Positions 27,948 through 37,147 are shown, counted from the first letter of the stretch. The stretch: 55,254 nucleotides of DNA from an uncultured Granulosicoccaceae bacterium (GCA_938045275.1 CALIMV010000342.1:1-55254), one strand, 5' to 3'. Notes: generated by a model not told the origin, from the letters alone. Program-made: numbers and translations.

Positions 27948-30101
27948 ATGAGTGACGCCATTGCTCGATTGATTCGGCCCAACAGTATTGCGATATTTGG
28001 TGGCAGCTGGGCACACAGTGTTATAGAGCAATGTCAGAAAATGGGATTCACCGGCAAGCTTTGGCCTGTGCATCCTACCCGTAACAGCATTGCCGGACTA
28101 CCTTGTTATTCCTCCATTGATGCATTGCCTTCCGCCCCGGATGCGAGCTTTCTTGGTGTTAATCGAGAAACCACCATTGAATTGGTTGCTCAGCTATCGA
28201 GCATCGGCGCTGGTGGTGCGGTGTGTTTTGCGGCAGGGTTTAGCGAAGCTACAGAGGAGGATGCACAAGCAACGCAGCTAGAGAAAGCGCTGTTGGAGGC
28301 AGCCGGTAATATGCCGATTCTTGGGCCTAACTGCTACGGATTTATAAATTGCCTTGACCGTGCATTACTTTGGCCTGATCAGCACGGCGCTCTGCCTGTT
28401 GAATCGGGTGTTGCAATCGTTACACAATCTTCGAACATCGCTATAAATATGACAATGCAAATGCGCGGTTTGCCCATAGCTTATGTTTTTACGGTTGGTA
28501 ATCAAGCCGCTGTAACCATTGCACAGTTGGCGATAACGGCTTTGAACGATGACCGCGTTACAGCGGTTGGTTTGCACATAGAAGGATTTGCAAGTGTGCG
28601 TGAATTTGAGCAACTCGCACAGCATGCACAAAGCGTTGGTAAGCGTGTTATTGCATTAAAGGTTGGCAAAACAGAAGCCGCTCAGCAAGCACTAAAATCA
28701 CACACAAGCTCATTGGCAGGAAGCGACGCCAGTGCCGATGCATTTCTTTCTCGCATTGGAATTACCCGTGTGCACAGTTTGCCGGTACTAATTGAAACGT
28801 TGAAATTGTTGCACATAAGTGGCGGCTTGCATGACAGACAAGTGCTGTCGATGAGTTGCTCGGGTGGTGAGGCGTGCTTAATGGGTGATGCCGCAATTGA
28901 ACATGGCGTAAGTTTTCCACCATTAAACGAAGCTCAATTCAAGGCATTAAGAGGCGCGCTTGGTGCACGAGTGGCGCTTGCTAATCCGTTGGATTATCAC
29001 ACTTATATATGGAATGACCGACAGGCTATGCAAGCCATGTTTGCTGGAATGCTAAAAACCCGAGCAGGCATTGCGGTATTGGTGCTTGATTTTCCGCGGT
29101 CTGATCGGTGCACCTTTGAGAGTTGGCTGCTGGCAATAGAAGCGTTTAAAGCAGCCGGACAGCATTGGTCTGGCCAATTGGCGGTGTTGGCCAGCTTACC
29201 TGAAAATATGCCAGAAACCATTGCAATGGACTTGCTGCAGTCTGGTCTTGTGCCATTGTGTGGTTTGGATGATGCCATGGCGGCCATCGCGGCAGCAGCA
29301 CCTGTATCTGTATTTCCTGATGCAACTCAGGCTGCCGACAATGTGCAGGACGATTTTTCATCCTACGCAAGTGTGCTACTGCCAACTCAAAGTGCAGATA
29401 AAAGTGCAGATAATATACAACCCGAACTTGTCGCACTGACCGAGGTGGATACAAAGCGTTGGCTGCGTACCCATGATGTGCGCTCCCCAACCGGTGTAAT
29501 GTTGCAACAGGCTGATGCAAACGTTGCTGATGTCGCTGACAATCTAGCGATGAAATGCACCGGGTTATCATGGCCAGTTGTTCTTAAAAGTATTGGTAGT
29601 TTGCACAAAAGTGAAACTGGCGGTGTGGTACTGGGTATTGAAGACCTGCAACAACTGCAAATTGCCATACTTGGCATGGATACAGATGCTGGGTATTTTG
29701 TAGAGGAGCAGGTAGGCGACATTGTCTGTGAATTGCTCGTCGGCATTGTTAGAGACCCGGTACACGGTTTTCTGATGACAATGGGCGCTGGTGGTATACA
29801 AACCGAACTGCTTCGTGACACTGCCAGCCAACTGCTACCATTAACGAAAACTCAAGTACACAGTATGCTAGCGTCTTTGCGATGTTATCCATTGTTGCAG
29901 GGCTATCGTGGTCGAGCAGGCTGTAATATGGATGACCTGTTGAACGCGTTGATGAAAATTCAACAAGCTGCCATATCCATCGCAGACGATCTGTACGAAC
30001 TGGAAATTAATCCATTACTGTGTACTGAAAACGGTACTATTGCTGCGGATGCGTTGTTACGCATCAACGCGCAAGCCTTACATAACAGAGATTGGACATG
30101 A
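27948..30101 (+). CDS. NDP-forming acyl-CoA ligase (acetate-CoA ligase family)
   Basis: A 717-aa protein fusing both halves of NDP-forming acyl-CoA synthetases. A CoA-binding Rossmann domain (SIAIFGGSWAHSVIEQC) and succinyl-CoA-ligase-like domains (AAGFSEATEED, ILGPNCYGFIN, VTQSSNIAINMTMQM) come first. A C-terminal ATP-grasp domain from about 500 (VVLKSIGSLHKSETGGVVLGI, EINPLL) follows. The phosphohistidine region lies in the central part. In this operon it probably charges gamma-butyrobetaine, crotonobetaine or carnitine with CoA, replacing the AMP-forming CaiC of enteric bacteria. ATG 27948 has AGGA 5 nt upstream. Overlaps caiD by 4 nt. Confidence 0.87.
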   Translation: MSDAIARLIRPNSIAIFGGSWAHSVIEQCQKMGFTGKLWPVHPTRNSIAGLPCYSSIDALPSAPDASFLGVNRETTIELVAQLSSIGAGGAVCFAAGFSEATEEDAQATQLEKALLEAAGNMPILGPNCYGFINCLDRALLWPDQHGALPVESGVAIVTQSSNIAINMTMQMRGLPIAYVFTVGNQAAVTIAQLAITALNDDRVTAVGLHIEGFASVREFEQLAQHAQSVGKRVIALKVGKTEAAQQALKSHTSSLAGSDASADAFLSRIGITRVHSLPVLIETLKLLHISGGLHDRQVLSMSCSGGEACLMGDAAIEHGVSFPPLNEAQFKALRGALGARVALANPLDYHTYIWNDRQAMQAMFAGMLKTRAGIAVLVLDFPRSDRCTFESWLLAIEAFKAAGQHWSGQLAVLASLPENMPETIAMDLLQSGLVPLCGLDDAMAAIAAAAPVSVFPDATQAADNVQDDFSSYASVLLPTQSADKSADNIQPELVALTEVDTKRWLRTHDVRSPTGVMLQQADANVADVADNLAMKCTGLSWPVVLKSIGSLHKSETGGVVLGIEDLQQLQIAILGMDTDAGYFVEEQVGDIVCELLVGIVRDPVHGFLMTMGAGGIQTELLRDTASQLLPLTKTQVHSMLASLRCYPLLQGYRGRAGCNMDDLLNALMKIQQAAISIADDLYELEINPLLCTENGTIAADALLRINAQALHNRDWT

Positions 30102-30895
30102 CCATCAAAAGCAACAGCGAGTCGATTGAATTACGCAGCGAAGGCGGCATACTTGAAATCACACTGAACCGTCCCAAAGCCAACGCCATCGATCTAGCCA
30201 CCAGTCGCCAGATGGGCGAAGTATTCATGGCCTTTCGTGATGACAATGATTATCGCGTTGCCATTTTGCGTGCCGCCGGCGATCGATTTTTCAGCGCCGG
30301 ATGGGACTTAAAAGCCGCCGCTGATGGTGATGCTGTTGATGGTGACTATGGCATTGGCGGATTTGGTGGATTGCAGGAACTCGGGTTTGTTGATAAACCG
30401 GTAATATGCGCCGTAAACGGTATTTGTTGTGGTGGCGGACTGGAATTAGCCTTGTCGTGCGATCTTATTCTTGCATCCAACACAGCTACTTTTGCGTTGC
30501 CGGAAATTCGCTCTGGAACGGTGGCCGATGCTGCATCGGTAAAACTGCCAAAACGTATCCCTTATCACGTGGCAATGGATTTGTTACTCACTGGCCGCTG
30601 GTTTGATGCAGACGAGGCATTGCGTTGGGGTTTGCTAAAAGAGGTGGTTGAGCCTGCAAATTTGCAATCCAGCGCTTGGGAGCTTGCCCGTCATCTTGAA
30701 ACGGGTCCACCGTTAGTTTATGCCGCCATCAAGGAAGTGGTGCGAGAGGCTGAAGATATGCGCTTTCAAGATATGCTTAATCGTATCACTCGTCGACAAC
30801 TACGCACTGTCGATAAATTGTATTCGTCTGAAGACCAGCTCGAAGGGGCAAAGGCATTTGCAGAGAAACGCGACCCTGTTTGGAAGGGGCGCTGA
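30098..30895 (+). CDS. caiD: Carnitinyl-CoA dehydratase / crotonobetainyl-CoA hydratase
   Basis: A 265-aa crotonase-fold enzyme interconverting crotonobetainyl-CoA and L-carnitinyl-CoA. It follows E. coli CaiD almost end to end: SILEITL-like GILEITLNRPKANAID, FFSAGWDLKAAADGDA, and an identical C-terminal AFAEKRDPVWKGR. The two glutamates expected in the active site are present in GGGLELALSCD and FALPEIRSG. ATG 30098 overlaps the ligase stop (ATGA). It is the last gene of the five-gene carnitine block. Confidence 0.95.
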   Translation: MTIKSNSESIELRSEGGILEITLNRPKANAIDLATSRQMGEVFMAFRDDNDYRVAILRAAGDRFFSAGWDLKAAADGDAVDGDYGIGGFGGLQELGFVDKPVICAVNGICCGGGLELALSCDLILASNTATFALPEIRSGTVADAASVKLPKRIPYHVAMDLLLTGRWFDADEALRWGLLKEVVEPANLQSSAWELARHLETGPPLVYAAIKEVVREAEDMRFQDMLNRITRRQLRTVDKLYSSEDQLEGAKAFAEKRDPVWKGR

Positions 30896-30924
30896 GCGCA
30901 TTATCGAATAAGGATTAATTTAGC

Positions 30925-31353
30925 ATGTCAAAAAATAAGGCAGGCCAGTGTGTTTGCGGAAATGTATCGTACACCACGGTTGGTGAACCGCTTAGAGTGA
31001 CCATTTGTCATTGTCTTTGGTGCCAGCGACGAACAGGTTCGGCGTTTGGTGTTGAGGTGGTTTATGAGACCGACCAGATCAGAATAAATGATGATGCAAT
31101 TACTCGCTATCGCCACATTTCTGATGAATCTGGTCGTTGGTTGGATCAGCATTTCTGTTGCAAGTGCGGTTCAAACATTGGATTCACACTTGAGGCGGTC
31201 CCGGGTATTCGTACTATCGCAGCTGGCACGTTTGACGACCCGGCGTGGTTACTCTCAGATAAATACAGCCGGCGCCATGTGTTTACGCGTACAGCGCGTG
31301 ACTGGACAGATATACCGGACGATGTTGAACGCTATGAAAAACACTTCAGGTAG
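30925..31353 (+). CDS. GFA/CENP-V family zinc-binding protein
   Basis: A 142-aa protein with the cysteine pattern of the glutathione-dependent formaldehyde-activating (GFA) family: GQCVCGNVSY, ICHCLWCQRRTGSAF and FCCKCGSNIGF, which bind zinc. The family name comes from Paracoccus Gfa, but most members have unknown roles. It follows caiD by 29 nt with AAGGA before its ATG and may be co-transcribed. Betaine demethylation releases formaldehyde, so a link is conceivable but not shown. Confidence 0.88.
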   Translation: MSKNKAGQCVCGNVSYTTVGEPLRVTICHCLWCQRRTGSAFGVEVVYETDQIRINDDAITRYRHISDESGRWLDQHFCCKCGSNIGFTLEAVPGIRTIAAGTFDDPAWLLSDKYSRRHVFTRTARDWTDIPDDVERYEKHFR

Positions 31354-31574
31354 ATTTATTGACGCGATTGAACTGAACGACGTGACGTGAAGGCCGGCAG
31401 AAATGAATTTGACACTAAAAAAAGATCACTTTCATTAGCGACGATTTGCCAGCTGCGACACTCTATTTTCGATTTTGGATTAATGCGACGATCTTGCGAT
31501 AAATGACGGTTATTTTGTGACCTGTCGCACTAATACTGCGAGCTAAGCGAGCCGCAAACAGTACATCGACCGGT
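31354..31574. other. Intergenic region before the formyltransferase gene
   Basis: 221 bp without a gene. GCGACGAT occurs twice (near 31439 and 31486), but no clear hairpin terminator or promoter was found. Confidence 0.4.
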
Positions 31575-32633
31575 ATGGCAGCAAATCTGCTCGTAGAAGT
31601 GGATGCAAACTTCACCGCTTTTACGATAGATCATAAATCTGTAAAGAAAATGTCAGCCGCGTCTTCAACAAACAAACCAAGAATAGCCTTAATGACCTCG
31701 GGTCTTTCGCCCGTCGCCGAATATTTCGCATCGTTGCCGGCAAGCCCTGTTGGCATCATAAACTGGAATAATAGCCCGGTAGATTATTCCCATAAGCCGG
31801 CTAAAAGTAACACCAAACGCAAACTGCACGCATTGATAAGGCGGCGGCAATATGCCAACCTGCAGCATTTGTGTGATACAAATAATTTACTTTATGCCGA
31901 TATTTATAAGCGCGATTTAGAAACATTAACGTTAACCCTTGCGCAATGGTCGTGCAGTCTTGTTATAACGTCACGGTGCTCTCTTGTCCCAACGACCGCG
32001 TTAAGTGAATTAAGTCACGGCGCCATAAACCTTCACCCATCATGGCTACCTGCCTATCGCGGTGCCGAACCGTTGCTTTGGCAAATTGCCGATAACCAGG
32101 AGTTTATTGCAGCCTCAATCCATCGATTAACCGACGAGTATGATTGTGGAGCGATACTTGCCCAGTACAAAATGCCAAGACCCCGTGCTACCGACAAAGC
32201 AAGCTTGTTACGCTTGGCTGATACGGTACTTGGCCATACGTTGCTGACTGACGTCATCACAGAGCTAACTGAAAATCCGAACAGTTGTGGTGTTGAGCAA
32301 ATGTCAGACGATGGCACTCGCTATGCAAGCCGTGAATCTTCGGACTCTTTTGGCGAACGAGTTCCACTTGATACACTAACTGCTGAAACTGTCTGGGATT
32401 TGAGCCACTACTTCGGGCACTGCCCAATGCCCTGGTTAGTGGGCTTGGGGCTATCTGGGTGGCGCACAAAAACACAATGGCAACCTGCCCATCTGAAATC
32501 ATCCCCAAGCTCTTCAGGCAATGGCCAATGGAGCATAAAGGTGAGTGCAGGCAGTGTTCACCTTATCAGCGAAGCATCAATCATAATGTTAAAACCAGCG
32601 CTCGCAACGCTCTACAAGGTGATAAAAAGCTAA
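31575..32633 (+). CDS. Formyltransferase-family protein (Fmt/GART fold)
   Basis: A protein of up to 352 aa with a formyl-transferase catalytic core. The motif GAINLHPSWLPAYRGAEPLLWQ contains the Asn and His of the family's catalytic triad, and DEYDCGAIL supplies the Asp. It is not a standard Fmt: the N-terminus and the C-terminal tail are atypical, and true fmt would sit by def. Related stand-alone enzymes formylate sugar nucleotides, amino groups or siderophore precursors. The start is uncertain: ATG 31575 has no ribosome-binding site, and ATG 31650 is a reasonable alternative. Substrate unknown. Confidence 0.7.
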   Translation: MAANLLVEVDANFTAFTIDHKSVKKMSAASSTNKPRIALMTSGLSPVAEYFASLPASPVGIINWNNSPVDYSHKPAKSNTKRKLHALIRRRQYANLQHLCDTNNLLYADIYKRDLETLTLTLAQWSCSLVITSRCSLVPTTALSELSHGAINLHPSWLPAYRGAEPLLWQIADNQEFIAASIHRLTDEYDCGAILAQYKMPRPRATDKASLLRLADTVLGHTLLTDVITELTENPNSCGVEQMSDDGTRYASRESSDSFGERVPLDTLTAETVWDLSHYFGHCPMPWLVGLGLSGWRTKTQWQPAHLKSSPSSSGNGQWSIKVSAGSVHLISEASIIMLKPALATLYKVIKS

Positions 32634-32773
32634 TCAGACTGACTCGGGTTCCGGTAAGTAACAGTCGTGTGGTTGTTGATACCGAAACATCAATGCGTGT
32701 ACAAGCAAGCGAATAACGCAACACGGTTGGTAGTTGAACTGCTAGGCTGAGGTAGAAGCGAAAGGTGGCTGTC

Positions 32774-34120
32774 ATGAGTTCATCGGATAATAAGTACGAC
32801 GCAATTGTTGTTGGCACCGGCCCTGGCGGCGGCATTATCGCAAGAGATTTAGTGAAGTACGGTAAAAAAGTGCTTATTCTCGAGCGTGGCGATGACGAGC
32901 CTACGCGTGGTAAATTTTCTCAAATGTTGGGCAGGGGCTGGATTCCGGGCTCGCAACTACCGGTTACCTATAGTGGTAAACCAATTGTGCGTGGCATAAC
33001 CACCGGTGGCACATCGAACATTTACACTGCAACGGCGTATACACCCGATTTTGATTTACTGGAGCGCTTTGGTGTCAATATAAGACGGGAAGTGGATGAG
33101 CTTAGAAACGAGCTGCCAATTGCGCCGATAGAAGACCGGCTGATGAACCCAGCCGCAAGTTTGTTCATGCAAAGTGCCAACGAGCTGGGTTACCCATGTA
33201 AAAAGCTCGATAAATTTATCTATCAAGATAAGTGTCTACGCAACTGTGATAATTGCATTCTGGGTTGCCCTAACGAGGCGAAATGGAATTCTCGTATGCT
33301 AATTGATGAGGCTGTGACAAATGGAGCAGCATTTATCAACCGAGCGATGGTCAAAAAAATACTGATCAGTAGCGGTAGTGCGTTTGGCATTGAGTACAAG
33401 TGTAAAGGAACAACCACTAAGGCGTATGGTGAAAAAATTATCATCAGCGCAGGTGGAATCGGAACACCGTTACTGTTGCGCAAAAGCGGATTCAGCAACG
33501 TTGGTGAGCATTTTTGTACGGACCCTGCGATAGTGGTTTACGGAGAAATACCGAACCTGAAAGGCACAGGCAAAGCTGTGCCGATGATGACAGGCTTTCA
33601 TCTCAAAGAAGAGGGCATAATGTTATCTGACTTGCACGTACCCAGGGTATTGAAATCTTTGTTCGATATACATGCATTTAACTTTGGCGAAGTGAGTAAA
33701 TACGATAACGTTATCCCTGTTATGGTTAAAGTCCGCGATGACTTGTCTGGAAAAATAATTGGCAATGGATTGGTAGATAAACCCATCTCTAAAGCCGATC
33801 AAGCCAAGCTTGATAAAGGTAGAGAAATTGCAAAGCAAATATTATTGCAAGCAGGAGCAGTAAAAACCTATTCGAGTCGCCCGATTTCACCTCATCCCGC
33901 TGCGTCAGTCAAAATAGGTGAACATTTGGATGAGAATCTTAAAACGAAATTCGCAAACTTGTATGTTTGTGATGCGTCTGCCTACCCGGCACCGCTGGGT
34001 TTGCCGCCAACGCTGACCATACTGGGTATGGGTAAGCGGCTGGCCAAGCACTTGGTATCTTCTGCGACAGAAAGCAGTATTGGCAGAGCTGAAAAAAGTG
34101 GTTCCGTAGGGCTTGTCTAA
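32774..34120 (+). CDS. GMC-family FAD-dependent oxidoreductase
   Basis: A 448-aa flavoprotein with an N-terminal Rossmann motif (DAIVVGTGPGGGIIARDL) and ILERG for FAD ribose. A TTGGTSNIYTATAY loop contacts the flavin. The C-terminus carries SPHPAASVKIG and CDASAYPAPLGLPPTLTILGMGKRLA, with the active-site His and the FAD-binding helix of the glucose-methanol-choline family. A cysteine-rich insert (CLRNCDNCILGCPNEAKWN) is typical of one GMC subgroup and could form disulfides or bind a metal or cluster. Substrate unknown; an alcohol or sterol-like compound is possible. ATG 32774 is preferred over GTG 32765 because of AAGG spacing. Confidence 0.85.
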   Translation: MSSSDNKYDAIVVGTGPGGGIIARDLVKYGKKVLILERGDDEPTRGKFSQMLGRGWIPGSQLPVTYSGKPIVRGITTGGTSNIYTATAYTPDFDLLERFGVNIRREVDELRNELPIAPIEDRLMNPAASLFMQSANELGYPCKKLDKFIYQDKCLRNCDNCILGCPNEAKWNSRMLIDEAVTNGAAFINRAMVKKILISSGSAFGIEYKCKGTTTKAYGEKIIISAGGIGTPLLLRKSGFSNVGEHFCTDPAIVVYGEIPNLKGTGKAVPMMTGFHLKEEGIMLSDLHVPRVLKSLFDIHAFNFGEVSKYDNVIPVMVKVRDDLSGKIIGNGLVDKPISKADQAKLDKGREIAKQILLQAGAVKTYSSRPISPHPAASVKIGEHLDENLKTKFANLYVCDASAYPAPLGLPPTLTILGMGKRLAKHLVSSATESSIGRAEKSGSVGLV

Positions 34121-34191
34121 GGGCTGAAAAAGCTGATCGTTGCAATCGCGACCTAAAATGGAAATACATTTCTTTTGTGGAGCCGCTTTTA

Positions 34192-35436
34192 TCAGCAGGA
34201 ATCCAGTCGGTCTTTCAAGTATGCCGATTGCACTTCATTTTCTGATAATTCAATGGCCTTTTTAAAATCTTTTTTTGCAGCGGCTTTGTTCCCACACCGA
34301 AGATTCAGATCTGCGCGGGCAGCAAAAAACGGCTGATAGTGAAGCATGCTCGGATCTGATTCAATGGTTTTAAGTAGCTCCAACGCTGATTCCGTAGAGA
34401 CAGCATGACTCATGGCAATAGCATGATTAACCTGTACAACGGCAGTTGGGTGCATTGTATGCAGTAGCTCGTACAAGGCATTGATCTGACTCCAATCTGT
34501 TTCATTCCAGCTAGGAGCCTCTGCATGTATTGCACTTATTGCGGCCTGTAATTGATATTTGCCGACTTGCTGCTTTAAAAGTGTATCTTTTAGCAACGTG
34601 GTACCTTCACTGATCTTGGCTTTATCCCATGCGGCGCGATTCTGATCTTCAAGTAGCACAATGTTATTGTTTCTGTCTTGCCGGGTGTGGCGACGAGAGT
34701 CATGCAACAACATAAGGCATAGCAGGCCTGCCACTTCTGTTTGCTCGGGCAGTAATTGCATAACAATACGAGCCAGTCTTATGGCTTCTTCTGCCAGATC
34801 GCTGCGGGTAATGTTTTTTCCTGACGAGGCGGCATAGCCTTCATTGAATATGAGATAAATCACTGACAGAACAGACGACAATCTCTGGTTAAGATTTTTT
34901 TCTTCCGGAATCTCAAACGGTATTGCGGCGGCCGAAATTTTGGTTTTTGCTCTCGATATCCTCTGCGCCATGGTTTGTGTTTTTACCAGATACGCGTTGG
35001 CAATTTCCTCGGTTTTTAGTCCACCCAGTGTACGTAAGGTCAACGCCACCTGCGTTTTTTGATCAAGTGCGGGGTGGCAGCATGTAAAAATAAGCTCAAG
35101 CCGCTTATCGGGAATGACGTAATCAATATCGAAACTATCCGTGTTCTGATTCAATTGCGTTAGGTGTGCGATCTCTGGTGCTATTGATGCGAAACGAGCA
35201 CTTCGCCGACAGTGGTCAATCGCTTTGCGCCTTGCGGTTGTAATCAACCAGGCAGCAGGTGAATCTGGTAGACCGTCTTTTTGCCACTGGACAACTGCCT
35301 GCTCAATGGCGTCGTGTAGAACATCTTCGGCCAAATGCCAATCGTTAAACGATGCCACCAGAGACGCGAGGATACGCCCCCAGTCCTCCCGAACAAGTGT
35401 TGTTATGGCTTGTTCGAGTTGGAGTGGAGGCAACAT
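34192..35436 (-). CDS. ECF42-type RNA polymerase sigma factor with C-terminal TPR-like extension
   Basis: A 414-aa extracytoplasmic-function sigma factor. Region 2 is near residues 10-75 (DWHLAEDVLHDAIEQAV, AAWLITTARRKAIDHCRR). Region 4 is near 110-170 (ALTLRTLGGLKTEEIANAYL, MAQRISRAKTKI). An approximately 230-residue helical C-terminal extension (DUF6596 and TPR-like) is the mark of group ECF42. Such factors lack a classic anti-sigma partner and sit next to DGPF/YciI proteins. Here the DGPF gene is directly upstream, 5 nt apart, in the same operon. The extension is thought to control activity. Confidence 0.92.
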   Translation of the reverse strand: MLPPLQLEQAITTLVREDWGRILASLVASFNDWHLAEDVLHDAIEQAVVQWQKDGLPDSPAAWLITTARRKAIDHCRRSARFASIAPEIAHLTQLNQNTDSFDIDYVIPDKRLELIFTCCHPALDQKTQVALTLRTLGGLKTEEIANAYLVKTQTMAQRISRAKTKISAAAIPFEIPEEKNLNQRLSSVLSVIYLIFNEGYAASSGKNITRSDLAEEAIRLARIVMQLLPEQTEVAGLLCLMLLHDSRRHTRQDRNNNIVLLEDQNRAAWDKAKISEGTTLLKDTLLKQQVGKYQLQAAISAIHAEAPSWNETDWSQINALYELLHTMHPTAVVQVNHAIAMSHAVSTESALELLKTIESDPSMLHYQPFFAARADLNLRCGNKAAAKKDFKKAIELSENEVQSAYLKDRLDSC

Positions 35437-35441
35437 ATCGC

Positions 35442-35795
35442 TTAGTTATCCCATACCATAACGGGACGAATTTCGATTCGACCATGGGCGGCCGTAGGAA
35501 TTTTCGCACACTCCTCGATTGCATCATCCAGTGTTGCGCAATCCATCAGATAGTATCCGCCAAGGGTTTCCTTGGTTTCAGCAAATGGTCCGTCTGTTAC
35601 TTCGACTTTACCGTTTTCGGTTGTTACCGTGGTAGCTGTGGTAACAGGTTGAAGTGCGTCAGCATGAACTAACTTACCAGACGCTTTGAGGTCGTCAGTA
35701 AATTTTTGATAGCCCTGCATTAGCTCGCCAAATTCGGGTGTACCGGGATTGGGGCCGGCATTGTCAGCTGAATATATAAGACAAAGGTATTGCAT
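35442..35795 (-). CDS. YciI-family DGPF-domain protein, partner of ECF42 sigma factor
   Basis: A 117-aa ferredoxin-like alpha/beta-barrel protein with the signature TDGPFAETKETLGGYYLMD. These proteins are the usual targets and neighbours of ECF42 sigma factors. Their biochemical role is not settled. First gene of the two-gene operon, transcribed from a candidate ECF42 promoter 65-91 nt upstream. Confidence 0.92.
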   Translation of the reverse strand: MQYLCLIYSADNAGPNPGTPEFGELMQGYQKFTDDLKASGKLVHADALQPVTTATTVTTENGKVEVTDGPFAETKETLGGYYLMDCATLDDAIEECAKIPTAAHGRIEIRPVMVWDN

Positions 35796-36115
35796 AAGGT
35801 TTCTCCTGTTTATGAAATCTGAGTATTCAACAAACCATTATTGGCTGTTGTACCCACTAGACGAACGATGAAGCGTAAATTCGACATTGCGGTGAAATTA
35901 ATTTTATTTTTATATAAATCAAATGTTTAGCTTGGTTCGATTTGTGTTTTACCGTTCGGCAAGGCATTCGATTAAGAAAAGCGGTGCATAATTCAGTGTG
36001 TAGATGGAGATAGACGCGCAAAGCAGGTGCTCGCCAGTGTCGAATTGCCCAAAAAACGCCCCCAGGATTTACCACACAACACTATACTAAAAATAGAATA
36101 ACAAACACGACGCAC
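35796..36115. other. 320-bp divergent intergenic region
   Basis: It lies between the DGPF gene (minus) and the acyltransferase (plus). It contains the ECF42-type promoter and an AT-rich block at about 35895-35930, plausibly promoter DNA for the plus-strand gene. No gene or RNA was recognised. Confidence 0.5.
35860..35886 (-). promoter_or_regulatory. Candidate ECF42-dependent promoter
   Basis: On the minus strand TGTCGA (35886-35881) and CGTC (35863-35860) are 17 nt apart, in front of the DGPF gene. TGTCGA and CG(A/T)C are the -35 and -10 elements I recall for ECF42 promoters in Streptomyces. The position predicts autoregulation of the operon. Confidence 0.65.
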
Positions 36116-37024
36116 ATGTTTACCCCCGGCGATTATTTACATCCTCGTTATTGGCTTAGCTGGTTAGGCTTTGGCTTACTTCGACTTATTTCATTGCTGC
36201 CTCTACCAGTAATTGCCATGCTGGGTACAGGGCTGGGTTCGTTGGTTTTTATACTGATGAAGTCTCGCCGTAATATCGCTTTGCAGAATCTTGCGATTTG
36301 TTTTCCAGACAAATCAGATCAACAGATTTATGCGACAGCGAAACGCTGTTTTCAACTGATAGCAACCACCACACTTAGCATGGGTATAAATTGGTGGGCA
36401 TCGCCTGCGCGTTTGCAGAGGTTGGTCAGTTATGAGGGCAAGTCACACTACGAAGAGGCTATAGCCCAAGGCCATAATATTATTCTATTGGCTCCGCATG
36501 CCATAGCGCTTGAAATGGGTGCGCTACTGTTATCTCGAGAACGTTCGATGATCACCATGTATCAGCATACGCGCAAAAAGCTATTAAATGACATTGTTAA
36601 AGACCGCCGTGGACGTTTTGGCGGCATTCTGGTTGAACGCCGGGAACCGTTGCGTTCCTTGCTGAAATTGATTCGTTCTGGAAACCCTTTTTATTATTTA
36701 CCCGATCAAGACGCAGGCGATAAAGGCGTGTTTGTACCGTTTTTTGGAACCGAGGCTTCCACGTACCCCATGCTTTCAAAATTCGCAAAAATTGGTAATG
36801 CGGTTGTGCTGCCAATCTATACTCATATATTGCCCAATGGTGCTGGCTGGCGTGTCGTCATTGATAAGCCATTGGAGCATTATCCCAGCGGTGACGAAAC
36901 GGTAGATACTCGGCGCATGAACGAGGTCATTGAGGCCATGATTAAAACGGCGCCTGAACAGTATTTTTGGGTGCACAAACGCTTTAAAACGCGACCCGCA
37001 GGGTCTGATAGCGTTTACGATTAA
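36116..37024 (+). CDS. LpxL/HtrB-family lipid A or lysophospholipid acyltransferase
   Basis: A 302-aa inner-membrane acyltransferase. An N-terminal hydrophobic segment (about 12-48) is followed by a lipid A acyltransferase domain with the catalytic H-x4-E box in APHAIALEMG (near 125-131). Substrate and structural blocks are MYQHTRKKLLNDIV, YYLPDQDAGDKGVFVPFFG and the WVHKRFKTRP ending. The family adds secondary acyl chains to lipid A. Which LpxL/M/P activity this has cannot be told. Single-gene unit. Confidence 0.9.
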   Translation: MFTPGDYLHPRYWLSWLGFGLLRLISLLPLPVIAMLGTGLGSLVFILMKSRRNIALQNLAICFPDKSDQQIYATAKRCFQLIATTTLSMGINWWASPARLQRLVSYEGKSHYEEAIAQGHNIILLAPHAIALEMGALLLSRERSMITMYQHTRKKLLNDIVKDRRGRFGGILVERREPLRSLLKLIRSGNPFYYLPDQDAGDKGVFVPFFGTEASTYPMLSKFAKIGNAVVLPIYTHILPNGAGWRVVIDKPLEHYPSGDETVDTRRMNEVIEAMIKTAPEQYFWVHKRFKTRPAGSDSVYD

Positions 37025-37147
37025 AATTGACTCTAAATACATTTGATATACGCGAATGGTTTTTGGTTGTTACAACGGCTAATTACATGGCTTTGCGCAT
37101 GATTGTTTGTGTCAACTATTTTGGATCGCTTGCGCTGGTTATAAACC

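Noticed and set aside
30925-31353. The GFA-family protein as a proven formaldehyde-detoxifying member of the carnitine operon
   Set aside because: Family members have varied or unknown roles, there is a 29-nt gap to caiD, and no betaine demethylase lies nearby.
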